Assembly: GCA_022711405.1 (NCBI GenBank)
Contig: JAKLFC010000016.1
Location: 1-64,000, forward strand
Direction: 5' to 3'
Source: Bacteroidota bacterium
Lineage (GTDB): Bacteria > Bacteroidota > Bacteroidia > Bacteroidales > JAGONC01
Length of the DNA stretch: 64,000 nucleotides
Shown: positions 1 to 8,147 of the stretch, one piece after another
How the letters are laid out: each line of letters begins with the position of its first letter
Position numbering within the stretch: position 1 is the first letter of the stretch
The notes under the pieces: generated by a model
Databases searched by the model: none
Seen by the model: the letters and a program-made list of their open reading frames with translations, nothing else
What the model was told of the DNA's origin: nothing
Made by a program: the position numbers and the translations under genes

Positions 1-59
1 TTCGATTGTTGACTGTTGACTGTTGACCGCTGACCGCTGACCGCTGACCGCCGACCGAA
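1..59. repeat. short-word tandem repeat (GTTGACT / GACCGCT)
   Basis: About three copies of the heptamer GTTGACT pass into about four copies of GACCGCT, ending just before the stop codon of ggt on the minus strand. The same word family recurs at 6968-7011 and 30770-30857. It has no coding potential and no conserved spacers, so it is not a CRISPR. The role is unknown; its position at the 3' side of a gene could suit a transcript-end structure. Confidence 0.85.
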
Positions 60-1748
60 TCAATACCCGGCTGCCTGGCCATCCTTCCTGGATTCTGATG
101 CCCCGTAATAGACTCCTGTCACCGTATCCCGCATGATGGCCTGGTAGCCTCCGAAATTACCATCGGAGAAACGGATCGTATGTCCCTTTTTTTCCAGGTC
201 GCGGATCGTTTCGGGCGGGAATCCTGATTCCATGAAAAGGATTCCTCCATCCACCATCTTTTCGCCTGTCGGCTCGGAGGATCCGCCATGCCGGATGCGC
301 GGTGCATCACCTGCTTCCTGGAGGTTCATGCCGAAGTCGATCAGGTTGACAACGATCTGGACATGGCCCTGCGGCTGCATGGAACCACCCATTACCCCAA
401 AGCTGATCCAGGGCTGTCCGTTTCGCGTGATGAAAGCCGGGATGATGGTATGGAAAGGCCTCTTTCCGGGTTCAAAGACATTTGGATGCCCTTCCTGCAG
501 GCTGAACAGTTCACCTCTGTCCTGAAGGACAAAACCAAGCTTGCCCGGCGTCATGCCGCTTCCCATACCCCGGTAGTTGCTCTGTATGAGGGATACCATA
601 TTCCCCTCCCTGTCGGCTACGGTCAGATAGATGGTATTACCCTGTTCAGGTACTCCCGGAGATACCATGAGAGCGGCGGTGTCAGGACTGATCAGGCTCC
701 TGCGCCTGACGGCATAATCCTTTGAGACAAGCCAGCTGACAGGGATCCGACCGAAGTCAGGATCGGCATAGTAGTTGGCCCTGTCCTCAAAAACAAGCTT
801 AATGGCTTCCGTAAGAATGTGCAGGTAGCCGGCACTTTGCTGCCCCATGGAGTGAATGTCGTATCCCTCAAGGATATTGAGGATCTGTAAAGCAGCGATC
901 CCCTGACCGTTGGGAGGCAGCTCCCAGACATCGTATCCCCGGTAGTTGACCGATACAGGCTCTATCCATTCGGATGCGTGAGTGGCCAGATCCTCCCTGG
1001 TGAGAAATCCGCCGTTGCGTTTCATATAGTCCCCGATGCTGTCGGCAATTTCACCTTTATAAAATACATCCCTTCCCATGGTAGCTATCTTCTCAAGGGT
1101 TCCGGCCAGGAAAGGATTTTTAAAGATCTCTCCTTTTGCGGGGGCACTGCCGCCCGGCATAAAGATCCCGGCAAAGCCGGGGTAATGCATCAAACTGCGG
1201 GCATTCCTCTGCCAGTAGTAGGCGATGAGCTCCGAAACAGGAAAACCTTCCCTGGCATAATCAATGGCAGGCCGTAGGATGTCGGTCATGGGAAGGGATC
1301 CAAAACGGCGGTGCATCTCAAACCACCCATCCACGCAGCCGGGCACTGTAACAGGAAGAGGGCCCAGGGGAGGGATCTGTTGATAACCGTGTTCTTTGAA
1401 CCAGGAAAGCCTCAGTGCGGCAGGTGAACGGCCGCTGGCATTCAACGCGTAAAGCTGACGGCTTTCAGCATCCCAGATGATAGCGAACAGATCGCCACCA
1501 ATCCCGCAACCGGTCGGCTCCATCAGGCCGAGAACGGCATTGGCAGCAATGGCGGCGTCGATGGCATTTCCTCCCGATTTGAGAATATCAAGAGCTACCT
1601 GCGTAGCCAGAGGCTGGCTGGTAGCTGCCATGCCATTCCGTGCGATCACTTCCGACCGTGTGGCAAATGGCAAACCGGTTATCCTGTCCTGCCCATGTAT
1701 ACACATATTGATCAAAAGAAACGACGTGATAAATACTACATGTCTCAT
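60..1748 (-). CDS. ggt: gamma-glutamyltransferase
   Basis: Gamma-glutamyltranspeptidase of the Ntn-hydrolase family, 562 residues, which hydrolyses or transfers the gamma-glutamyl group of glutathione and related compounds in the periplasm. The chosen start (M at 1748) begins a clear signal peptide ending near IHGQ; a start 13 codons upstream would place charged residues before it. The autoprocessing and catalytic threonine lies in NTIYLTVAD, equivalent to TTHYSVVD of the E. coli enzyme, and the small subunit keeps the GG loop in GVMGGSMQPQGH. The large subunit has the family sequence GCGIGGDLFA. A perfect TAnnTTTG element sits about 37 bases upstream of the start. It is divergent from ttcA. 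The family assignment is secure; the physiological substrate is not shown. Confidence 0.93.
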   Translation of the reverse strand: MRHVVFITSFLLINMCIHGQDRITGLPFATRSEVIARNGMAATSQPLATQVALDILKSGGNAIDAAIAANAVLGLMEPTGCGIGGDLFAIIWDAESRQLYALNASGRSPAALRLSWFKEHGYQQIPPLGPLPVTVPGCVDGWFEMHRRFGSLPMTDILRPAIDYAREGFPVSELIAYYWQRNARSLMHYPGFAGIFMPGGSAPAKGEIFKNPFLAGTLEKIATMGRDVFYKGEIADSIGDYMKRNGGFLTREDLATHASEWIEPVSVNYRGYDVWELPPNGQGIAALQILNILEGYDIHSMGQQSAGYLHILTEAIKLVFEDRANYYADPDFGRIPVSWLVSKDYAVRRRSLISPDTAALMVSPGVPEQGNTIYLTVADREGNMVSLIQSNYRGMGSGMTPGKLGFVLQDRGELFSLQEGHPNVFEPGKRPFHTIIPAFITRNGQPWISFGVMGGSMQPQGHVQIVVNLIDFGMNLQEAGDAPRIRHGGSSEPTGEKMVDGGILFMESGFPPETIRDLEKKGHTIRFSDGNFGGYQAIMRDTVTGVYYGASESRKDGQAAGY

Positions 1749-1784
1749 AAACCACTTGCTAGGCCTGGAAACAGCATCTCCAGG

Positions 1785-1792
1785 CAAATTTA
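1785..1792 (-). promoter_or_regulatory. -7 promoter element for ggt
   Basis: The minus strand reads TAAATTTG, a perfect match to the Bacteroidota -7 consensus TAnnTTTG, placed about 37 bases before the ggt ATG. No convincing -33 TTTG lies at the standard distance, so the call rests on the -7 box alone. Confidence 0.5.
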
Positions 1793-1842
1793 TTCCATTA
1801 AAGGTGTTTTTTTATGCAATTTTACAATAAAATTGACTTGCC

Positions 1843-2568
1843 ATGACTGAAATGAGCGATTTGAGGTTTACGGACAGGATACGATCAAGGTTTTTAAAGA
1901 CCATCCGTGAATATGACCTGATCTCTCCCGATGACCAGATCCTGATCGCCGTATCGGGAGGAAAAGACTCCCTGGCGTTGCTGGAAATGATGGCATGGCG
2001 CAGGAAGATCCTCTCTTCACCGCGTGCACTCTTTGCGGCTCATGTCAAACCTGCAGGCTTACCGGAGATGGCTGATATCCCATACCTGGAGGAACTGTGC
2101 GAATTGCTCAGGGTGCCCTTTATGGTAAGCCATGCACCAGCGGATGCGGATCCGGGGAAAGGTGGGTGCTTTATTTGTTCCCGAAGCCGGCGGAAAGAAC
2201 TTTTTATTCTGGCTGAGCAGCTGAAATGCAACAAGATAGCATTCGGCCATCACAGGGATGATATTGTGGAGACCCTGCTGATGAATATGATCCATCATGG
2301 CACCTTCAGCACCATGCCGGTGCAACTGGAAATGTTCGGGGGTACCTATACGATCATCCGGCCGCTGGCGTACATAACGGAAGCAGAACTGACCAGGTAT
2401 GCATCCCTGAAGGGATTTCCGCAGCAGACAACGCGGTGCCCCTATGAGAATCTCTCCCAGCGGAATGAGGTACGGAAGATCATTCTGGAGATGGTAAAGC
2501 TCAACAAAAAAGCAAAGCAAAATCTGTTCAGGTCCATCAGCCACATTGAAGCGGAGCACCTGCCCTAG
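1843..2568 (+). CDS. ttcA: TtcA-like tRNA 2-thiolation protein
   Basis: ATP-dependent tRNA sulfurtransferase of the TtcA/TtuA PP-loop family, 241 residues, expected to thiolate C32 or a related base in the cytosol. The PP-loop SGGKDS is at residues 38-43. Two cysteines at 109 and 112 (CFIC) and a third at 199 (RCPYEN) match the three ligands of the TtcA iron-sulfur cluster. GHHRDD near residue 136 is the second conserved family motif. It is shorter than E. coli TtcA (311 residues), lacking N- and C-terminal extensions. An alternative start at M4 cannot be excluded. It is divergent from ggt across a 94-bp gap and convergent with the next gene. Confidence 0.85.
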   Translation: MTEMSDLRFTDRIRSRFLKTIREYDLISPDDQILIAVSGGKDSLALLEMMAWRRKILSSPRALFAAHVKPAGLPEMADIPYLEELCELLRVPFMVSHAPADADPGKGGCFICSRSRRKELFILAEQLKCNKIAFGHHRDDIVETLLMNMIHHGTFSTMPVQLEMFGGTYTIIRPLAYITEAELTRYASLKGFPQQTTRCPYENLSQRNEVRKIILEMVKLNKKAKQNLFRSISHIEAEHLP

Positions 2569-2579
2569 CACCGTTACTT

Positions 2580-3905
2580 TCAGGGGATCACTATTTTTCC
2601 CCTGTGCAGTAACTGATCCTCTCCGGCAACCGTGAAGATGAATATACCCGAAGATATAGTACCCTTTAATGCAACAGCCTGACCACCAGTGAATACCTGG
2701 TTATCGATGAGGCTTCCCTGCATGGAATATAAGGTAAATACGTAGGGTTGACCATTCTTCAGACCATCACACCTCAGGCATTTGTCTTCTTGAGCATAAC
2801 GTGTCCAGTAGCAGGAGATCCCTGTGGATGAGCCAGACTCCGGCAATGATAATACTTTCCTATATGCGTAATTCAGGCGTGAATGATTAATCCAATCACC
2901 CTGTCCGTCCCACTCCTGTAAAACGAAATCCGTCCTGTCGCCATCCCCGTCATATTCATACATTCCCCTTGCGGCTGGAGTCCAAACCGTATCCGACGGA
3001 TTCCTCGTTGAGGTGATGTATTGACTGATCAGCGCCATTTCATTATAAAAATATTCGTTCATGGTCAGCCCGATCCATTTGTTGAGATCCGCATCCCAGC
3101 GCTGGTAGATCGTTTGCGACAGTTTGTCCCCGACATCATAAATGAGGAGGTTGTAGCTGGAGTTGATCCAGCTGGAGGTTTCGGCGTCCCACTCCTGTAA
3201 CTGCTCTGTCACTTTATTTCCTGCCAGGTCGTAACCGTTTCTTTTCCGGCTCAGGGCAATCCATGCTGAATCCGGTTCAAACCAGTAAGAGGTCAGGATA
3301 AGGGTATCGGCACCTGAGGAATCATAGGATGTTTCAATCTTTTGAGAAGGGATCCAATCGTGTATACCATCATCCCAGTTACTGGCAACTGACAGGATGC
3401 CATGACCGGCCCCATCAAAAAAATATTGATTCAAACGGAAGTTGGACCAGTCGTTCAGTTCAGGGGACCATCTCTGCCATTTCCATCCGGTTTTGTTTCC
3501 CTGTCCATCGTACGTATAGGTAAACAGCGTAGAATTGATCCACTGGGATGCCTGCAGGTCATAATTTTGCTTCATTTCTTCGACTGTCATCCTTTCAACC
3601 AGTGTGTAAACGACACGATAGTCATCATACCAAATATATCCATAGGATTCGTCCCAATGTTTTCTGCTCCATTTTAGTAGATCTGTATTTTGGTCATAAT
3701 AGTAGAGATCCAGGTCCTCATTCACCCAGTATCCGATGTTGGTTCTCCAGAAAAAATGATACAGTGAGTCGATGAGTTTGATCGTATCAGCAGGGAGGCC
3801 GGGCAATTCAGGATGAGCTGTGGTTGGGGCTGCCCGGGCATTCAAATGCCCCGTCGCCAGGGATAACAGGAGCAGGAAAGGAAGAGTTATCTTTTTGAAT
3901 GACAT
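2580..3905 (-). CDS. secreted tryptophan-rich repeat protein with T9SS sorting domain
   Basis: 441-residue exported protein of unknown function. The start at 3905 gives a standard signal peptide (MSFKKITLPFLLLLSLA); the open frame runs five codons further. The body is built of about eight units of roughly 38 residues in which a QxW(D/S)xExxxW-like strand (QRWSPELNDW, QEWDAETSSW, QRWDADLNKW) alternates with a Y(D/F)GxGN-type turn, resembling YD/RHS-like beta repeats. The last 70 residues (YVFTLYSMQGSLID..., ending GIFIFTVAG...GKIVIP) look like a type A C-terminal sorting domain for type IX secretion, predicting surface attachment or release. No T9SS machinery genes are in the window. The lipoprotein at 49435 shows a weakly similar repeat style. 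Confidence 0.7.
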   Translation of the reverse strand: MSFKKITLPFLLLLSLATGHLNARAAPTTAHPELPGLPADTIKLIDSLYHFFWRTNIGYWVNEDLDLYYYDQNTDLLKWSRKHWDESYGYIWYDDYRVVYTLVERMTVEEMKQNYDLQASQWINSTLFTYTYDGQGNKTGWKWQRWSPELNDWSNFRLNQYFFDGAGHGILSVASNWDDGIHDWIPSQKIETSYDSSGADTLILTSYWFEPDSAWIALSRKRNGYDLAGNKVTEQLQEWDAETSSWINSSYNLLIYDVGDKLSQTIYQRWDADLNKWIGLTMNEYFYNEMALISQYITSTRNPSDTVWTPAARGMYEYDGDGDRTDFVLQEWDGQGDWINHSRLNYAYRKVLSLPESGSSTGISCYWTRYAQEDKCLRCDGLKNGQPYVFTLYSMQGSLIDNQVFTGGQAVALKGTISSGIFIFTVAGEDQLLHRGKIVIP

Positions 3906-3955
3906 GCATGAAACTTTCATGTAAAGTTACATGTTTTAAATAAAAGAAAGAAATT

Positions 3956-5023
3956 TCACCCTGCGATGGATCTCAGCGCGGAAGCCTTGAACGACACCCA
4001 GATTTCATTTCCTTCCCGGAGCTGAAGATCCGTGAGTGCATCCTGTGTGATCACTGCGTGTACCGGAACACCAATATCAATACAAACTTCAAAACCCTTT
4101 ATTCCGCGTGAGATCTCCTGAATGGTTCCGTGGAAGTTATTCCGTGCGCTGGTGTCTGGTCTGGAATGACTGAGGATGATATCTTCAGCTCCAAGGATTA
4201 TAAATCCCTCCCCTGAGAAGCCCTGATCTTCCATGAGGAATGAGATCTCAGGGCTGACCTTTACCCGAGATAAACCATTTGGTGCAAGTGTATCCGGCGG
4301 TAACAGTTGTGCACTGTAGAAATTTTTTATTCCGATGAAACTGGCAGTGAACGTGTGCCGGGGGTGCTGGAACACTTCGGTGATGGATCCTGCCTGGATG
4401 ATCTTTCCCTCATTGAGCACGGCCACCTTTTGACCCAGTGTGATGGCTTCTTCATAATCATGGGTGACATGAAGGATCGTCATTCCATCCTGGTTGATCT
4501 TACGGAGGAGCCTGCGCAGGTCCTTCTTCATCTGAACATCCAGCGAGGCGAGGGGCTCATCCAGCAGCAGGACGGAAGGATTGAGGGCGAGTGTGCGGGC
4601 CAGAGCCACCCGTTGTCGTTCTCCCCCCGACAGTGTTCCTGGTTTGCGATGCAGCAGATGCTGTATGCTCATGCGTTCAGCCAGTTGCAGGGTGATCTGT
4701 CCAGAGGCCTTTCGTTCCGGATACCTTCCTTTCAGAGAGTAGGCAATGTTCCCGGCCACAGAAAGATGGGGGAACAGGGCATGGTCCTGGTACACCAGTC
4801 CTACGCCCCTGGATTGGATCTTTTTATGGGTGATGTCCTCTTCATTCAGAAAGATGCACCCGCCGGATGGTCTTACAATGCCTGCGATGGTCTCCAGGAG
4901 AAGGGATTTGCCGGCGCCTGAAACTCCCAGCACAACGAAGTAATCACCCTTGTCGACGTTCAGGCTGATGTCCTGCAGGGAGAATTCCCCCATTTCGACC
5001 GAGAGGCGATCAATTCTTAGCAT
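3956..5023 (-). CDS. wtpC: tungstate/molybdate ABC transporter ATP-binding protein
   Basis: ATPase subunit, 355 residues, powering oxyanion import with WtpB. Walker A GVSGAGKS is at 33-40, the Q-loop at YQDHALFPH, the signature LSGGERQ at 131-137, Walker B LLLDEP at 152-157, and the H-loop in HVTHDYEEA. The C-terminal 120 residues form a TOBE-like domain typical of ModC/CysA/PotA-type ATPases. The start overlaps the end of wtpB by 14 bases, consistent with translational coupling. ATPase sequence alone does not distinguish molybdate, tungstate or sulfate; the tungstate/molybdate call comes from the WtpA-like binding protein in the same operon. Confidence 0.85.
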   Translation of the reverse strand: MLRIDRLSVEMGEFSLQDISLNVDKGDYFVVLGVSGAGKSLLLETIAGIVRPSGGCIFLNEEDITHKKIQSRGVGLVYQDHALFPHLSVAGNIAYSLKGRYPERKASGQITLQLAERMSIQHLLHRKPGTLSGGERQRVALARTLALNPSVLLLDEPLASLDVQMKKDLRRLLRKINQDGMTILHVTHDYEEAITLGQKVAVLNEGKIIQAGSITEVFQHPRHTFTASFIGIKNFYSAQLLPPDTLAPNGLSRVKVSPEISFLMEDQGFSGEGFIILGAEDIILSHSRPDTSARNNFHGTIQEISRGIKGFEVCIDIGVPVHAVITQDALTDLQLREGNEIWVSFKASALRSIAG

Positions 5024-5810
5024 GAATCTTATCTTTGGTGAGTAGTCTCAAGAGGATGAACACAGCCAGCGAAACCAGGATGAACAGCACAGCGACAGGT
5101 CGTGCATACGACAGTCCAAATGCTCCAAAGCGTTCAAAAATGAGAACGGGTGTGATCATGGGGTGATAGGCGACGATGACCACAGCGCCAAATTCGCTCA
5201 TCCCGCGGGCAAACATGAGGACCAGGCCGGTAAGTATGCTTCTCCCGGCAAGGGGAAGCGAGATGGAAAAGAAGACACGCGATGGTGAGGCTCCCAGGTT
5301 CAGTCCGGCATTCTCCAGCCTGACCGGTACGGCAGCAAAGCCGTCCATGGCAGCATTGATCAGGAAGGGAAGGCTCACAAATGCCATGGCAAGAGCTATC
5401 CCGGCCGGTGTGCTCACAAAATCGAATCCTGCCAGGGATGCCGCTTTCCCAACGGGAGTATTTCTGGACACAAATCCCAGGATGGCAATACCCGCTGCCG
5501 AGTGGGGTATGACGATGGGCAGATTGATGATGCCAAGCACCAGTTGCTTCATGCGGAATTTTTTTCGTGCCAGCAGGTAGGCCAGCGGTATGGCCCCAAT
5601 GGCAAAAAACAGCGTGGCGGCCATGCTTGTCCATAAGGTCAGCCATACGCTGCGAATCACTTCGGGATCCTGGCTGGTTTGGAAAAGATCGGAAGGAGAG
5701 GTCTTGAAAAACATCCCCAGAAGAGGAGCAATGATGAAAAGCAGTACCAGCCCTCCCAGGAGGATGAGAGTGAGCTGGAAGATGCTGGTTTTCATTAGAT
5801 TAAAAATCAA
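5010..5810 (-). CDS. wtpB: tungstate/molybdate ABC transporter permease
   Basis: 266-residue inner-membrane permease with about six hydrophobic helices, the first at residues 10-32. The cytoplasmic EAA-like loop that contacts the ATPase is visible as ENAGLNLGASPSRVFFSISLP. It belongs to the ModB/CysT/WtpB group. It overlaps wtpC by 14 bases and is separated from the upstream lipoprotein gene by 31 bases, so the four genes from wtpA to wtpC are probably one transcription unit. Substrate is inferred from wtpA. Confidence 0.85.
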   Translation of the reverse strand: MIFNLMKTSIFQLTLILLGGLVLLFIIAPLLGMFFKTSPSDLFQTSQDPEVIRSVWLTLWTSMAATLFFAIGAIPLAYLLARKKFRMKQLVLGIINLPIVIPHSAAGIAILGFVSRNTPVGKAASLAGFDFVSTPAGIALAMAFVSLPFLINAAMDGFAAVPVRLENAGLNLGASPSRVFFSISLPLAGRSILTGLVLMFARGMSEFGAVVIVAYHPMITPVLIFERFGAFGLSYARPVAVLFILVSLAVFILLRLLTKDKIHAKN

Positions 5811-5841
5811 AAAGCAAATAGCAAAAATTAAAATTCATCAT

Positions 5842-6915
5842 TTATCGGCTATCGACAGGAACAGGGCCCCGGATGTCAATCAGGATCGTTTCGAGGGCAA
5901 AGACAGCGCGGTCGGAAAAGAAATCAGCACTGGTGAACAGCCGGAAACGGCCTCCCTCTTTGCCTTCCCCAACATCCACCAGGATGGCTTCCGACTGGTC
6001 GTTGCGGTTCATGATCTCACTCAGCGTAAATGCACTGCGGTATCCATCGATGCCTTTTATGATGACCAGCCCGCTCCGGAGAGCAGTCCGATCAACGGGA
6101 ATGAAGGTATGCAGGATGTCCTTCAGCATAATGCCTGCAAAAGGGGTGACACTGTGGATGCCCCTGCCCCGGCCATAAAAGATGGTTGGATAGGTCACCG
6201 GATGCCAATCCGCAGGCAGGGAAGAAAACGACAGCAACAGGGAGTCGTTTGAATAGAACGAAACTGCACCCGAATAGTTCTTATCCCGGTCAACGGTAAA
6301 TGACCGTGACAGCGATTTGACCGTTATCGTTGATGGGTCAGAGATATTTCTTTCAGTGATCAGGTCAGGCGCTGCCACGATCCGGCTCGCTGAGGGAACC
6401 GGCCAGTGGTCTTTGGTTTTTGAGGGCACGATCTCCATTACCCTGGTAGCCAGGATGATCTGATGCCGGTAAACCGGGTAATAGATCTCTCCCCAGCTGA
6501 ATAACGCCTTTTCACCGGCCTGGTTCGAGATCTCAACGTACAGGTCGATGATCGGCGGAAATTCCTCCTTATTGGCTTTATCCGGGATGAAACGGTCGAG
6601 GATGTCGTACAGCGAATATCCGTCATAACGGTATGCACCCACAAACCGGTTCGTATCTCCAGAAAGGAGCGTCTCCTTGACAATTACCGAACGAAGCGGC
6701 AGAGATCCCAGTTCAACCTTTCCCGGATTTCGTACCTCTCCGTTCACCATAATCTCACCGATAACCAGTTCATGAACCGGTTCATTGTCGTAGAAATCGT
6801 TGGTCAGGTCAGCCGTATCCCTTGTATTTTCGTTTGTGGCCAGCTGCTCGGGCGGATTGTTCATGCAGGATGTCATGATAAAGGCAATAAAGATAAAGAT
6901 TAAGATTGGTTTCAT
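5842..6915 (-). CDS. lipoprotein with tandem sulfite-oxidase-like domains (cofactor-less?)
   Basis: 357-residue lipoprotein: a signal peptide ends at cysteine 17 (FIMTSC), and the start at 6915 is the one that fits it. Two halves each resemble the oxidoreductase molybdopterin-binding (sulfite-oxidase-like) fold: the first has VNGEVRNPGKVEL followed by YDGYSLYDIL, the second has GIMLKDIL, then KGIDGYRSAFTLSEIM and a final R(A/V)FALETI-type strand. The cysteine that binds molybdenum in true sulfite oxidases is not seen in either half; after the leader the chain has almost no cysteine. It sits between wtpA and wtpB, so a role connected to tungsten/molybdenum uptake or cofactor sensing is likely but inferred. 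The fold assignment is by eye and moderately confident. Confidence 0.55.
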   Translation of the reverse strand: MKPILIFIFIAFIMTSCMNNPPEQLATNENTRDTADLTNDFYDNEPVHELVIGEIMVNGEVRNPGKVELGSLPLRSVIVKETLLSGDTNRFVGAYRYDGYSLYDILDRFIPDKANKEEFPPIIDLYVEISNQAGEKALFSWGEIYYPVYRHQIILATRVMEIVPSKTKDHWPVPSASRIVAAPDLITERNISDPSTITVKSLSRSFTVDRDKNYSGAVSFYSNDSLLLSFSSLPADWHPVTYPTIFYGRGRGIHSVTPFAGIMLKDILHTFIPVDRTALRSGLVIIKGIDGYRSAFTLSEIMNRNDQSEAILVDVGEGKEGGRFRLFTSADFFSDRAVFALETILIDIRGPVPVDSR

Positions 6916-6916
6916 C

Positions 6917-7011
6917 GAATTAGAGTCTATTGTCAAATTGTCAAATTGTTCTATTGTTCTAAAATTAATCGCTGACCGCAGACCGCAGACCGCAGACCGC
7001 AGACCGCTGAC
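6917..7011. repeat. two short-word tandem repeats (TTGTCAAA and GACCGCA)
   Basis: Between wtpA and the downstream lipoprotein gene lie copies of TTGTCAAA/TTGTTCTA (6929-6962) followed by five to six units of GACCGCA/GACCGCT (6968-7008). The block occupies the whole intergenic gap of an apparent operon. The second word family is the same as at 1-59. Confidence 0.85.
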
Positions 7012-8034
7012 TCATTCCCGTATCACATATTCCCTCAGCGGTTCCGGTACCTGGTCATACGATGCTGTGGCAGAAGGAACTACCGATGGCTGGCCGCAGG
7101 CTTCCATGATGCGCTGACCATCGGGCGAAAGCAGGAACTCAGTAAATGCCATGGCCACAGTCGGATGGGGAGCCTGGGTCAGGATCGTCATGCTGTACAG
7201 CATGGGTTCTCCGGAGATGGTCATGTTCGTTCCGGGCTCCTTACCGTTGATTTCGGTTGTAACCGTGGCATAAAGATCCGCCAGGCGGGCTTCCTTCAGG
7301 TTGATCTCCGCTGGCAGCTGAAGGTATGGCAACTGGTGCTGTTGCGCCACCGAACGGTAATTGAAGACATAATCAACGGTGCCGGTTTCCAAAAGTGCCA
7401 GCAGATCCACCTCTTTGGGACGGATGTATTCATTGTCCCTGGAAAGCAGCTGATTGGCCAGGCCAGGTACCCCGTAGTACTTCTCAGCCAGCATCAGGGC
7501 ATGTACGGTGCGGTAACCGCAGGGATCCTGGTTCGGATCGGAACGCGCATACCGGACGTCCTTGCGTAAAAGAACCTGATACCAGTTCACTGAGTCAATC
7601 GTCTGGTGGTATGCAGAGCGTTCTGTGTAGGCGATCACCATTTCGTTGGCTGCAAACTTGATGTTCCAGGTTGCATACTCAGGAATGAGCATTTCATCAA
7701 TGACCTTATAATCTGACACAGCGATGATATCGCAGGACCGTTTCAGGTCGATGATCTTCCGGGCATTGGCCACACTGCCTCCGGCTTCCAGCATAATTTC
7801 AATCCCGGGGTGGAGTTCCTGGAAGGCAGCTCTGGCATCCCTGAAAGGAACGGCCAGGCTTCCCGCGTGGAAGATGATCAGTTCACCCTTCAATGGACTC
7901 TGCCCGCTGTCAGATACAGGCTTGTACCTGCCGGATTCCCGGTGATCACATCCGGAGGCTGTCCAAAGGATTGCGATGATGCCCAGGAGCAGGGTGACTG
8001 ACAATATGTTTGGTACACTGAAAGATGCTCTCAT
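7012..8034 (-). CDS. wtpA: tungstate/molybdate-binding lipoprotein
   Basis: 340-residue substrate-binding protein of the WtpA/ModA type, anchored as a lipoprotein through cysteine 29 (WTASGC). Family hallmarks are FHAGSLAVPF near the N terminus, EAGGSVANAR, DIIAVSDYKVI, FAANEMVIAYT, and RSDPNQDPCGYR, which together match archaeal WtpA rather than classical ModA. The protein captures the oxyanion and delivers it to WtpB. It is the first gene of a four-gene minus-strand operon, with a TATATTTG promoter element 26-33 bases upstream. Selectivity between tungstate and molybdate cannot be read from the sequence. Confidence 0.88.
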   Translation of the reverse strand: MRASFSVPNILSVTLLLGIIAILWTASGCDHRESGRYKPVSDSGQSPLKGELIIFHAGSLAVPFRDARAAFQELHPGIEIMLEAGGSVANARKIIDLKRSCDIIAVSDYKVIDEMLIPEYATWNIKFAANEMVIAYTERSAYHQTIDSVNWYQVLLRKDVRYARSDPNQDPCGYRTVHALMLAEKYYGVPGLANQLLSRDNEYIRPKEVDLLALLETGTVDYVFNYRSVAQQHQLPYLQLPAEINLKEARLADLYATVTTEINGKEPGTNMTISGEPMLYSMTILTQAPHPTVAMAFTEFLLSPDGQRIMEACGQPSVVPSATASYDQVPEPLREYVIRE

Positions 8035-8059
8035 AACGGTTCAACGGATGACCTGTTGG

Positions 8060-8067
8060 CAAATATA
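8060..8067 (-). promoter_or_regulatory. -7 promoter element for the wtp operon
   Basis: The minus strand reads TATATTTG, a perfect TAnnTTTG match, in the 113-bp gap shared with the divergent P5C dehydrogenase gene. The -33 box is not obvious. Confidence 0.5.
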
Positions 8068-8147
8068 GCAACTCCCGCCACATCCTTTGCCTTCCTCTGA
8101 ACAATTTCATACTTTTTATGTTTAATGATTACGAAAAAATACCTGTA

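Noticed and set aside
288..725. Plus-strand open frame inside ggt
   Set aside because: It is the antisense shadow of a fully conserved gamma-glutamyltransferase gene and has no recognisable protein features.
6968..7008. Possible CRISPR-like array
   Set aside because: Units are 7 bases long and adjoin without spacers; no cas genes are present anywhere in the window.
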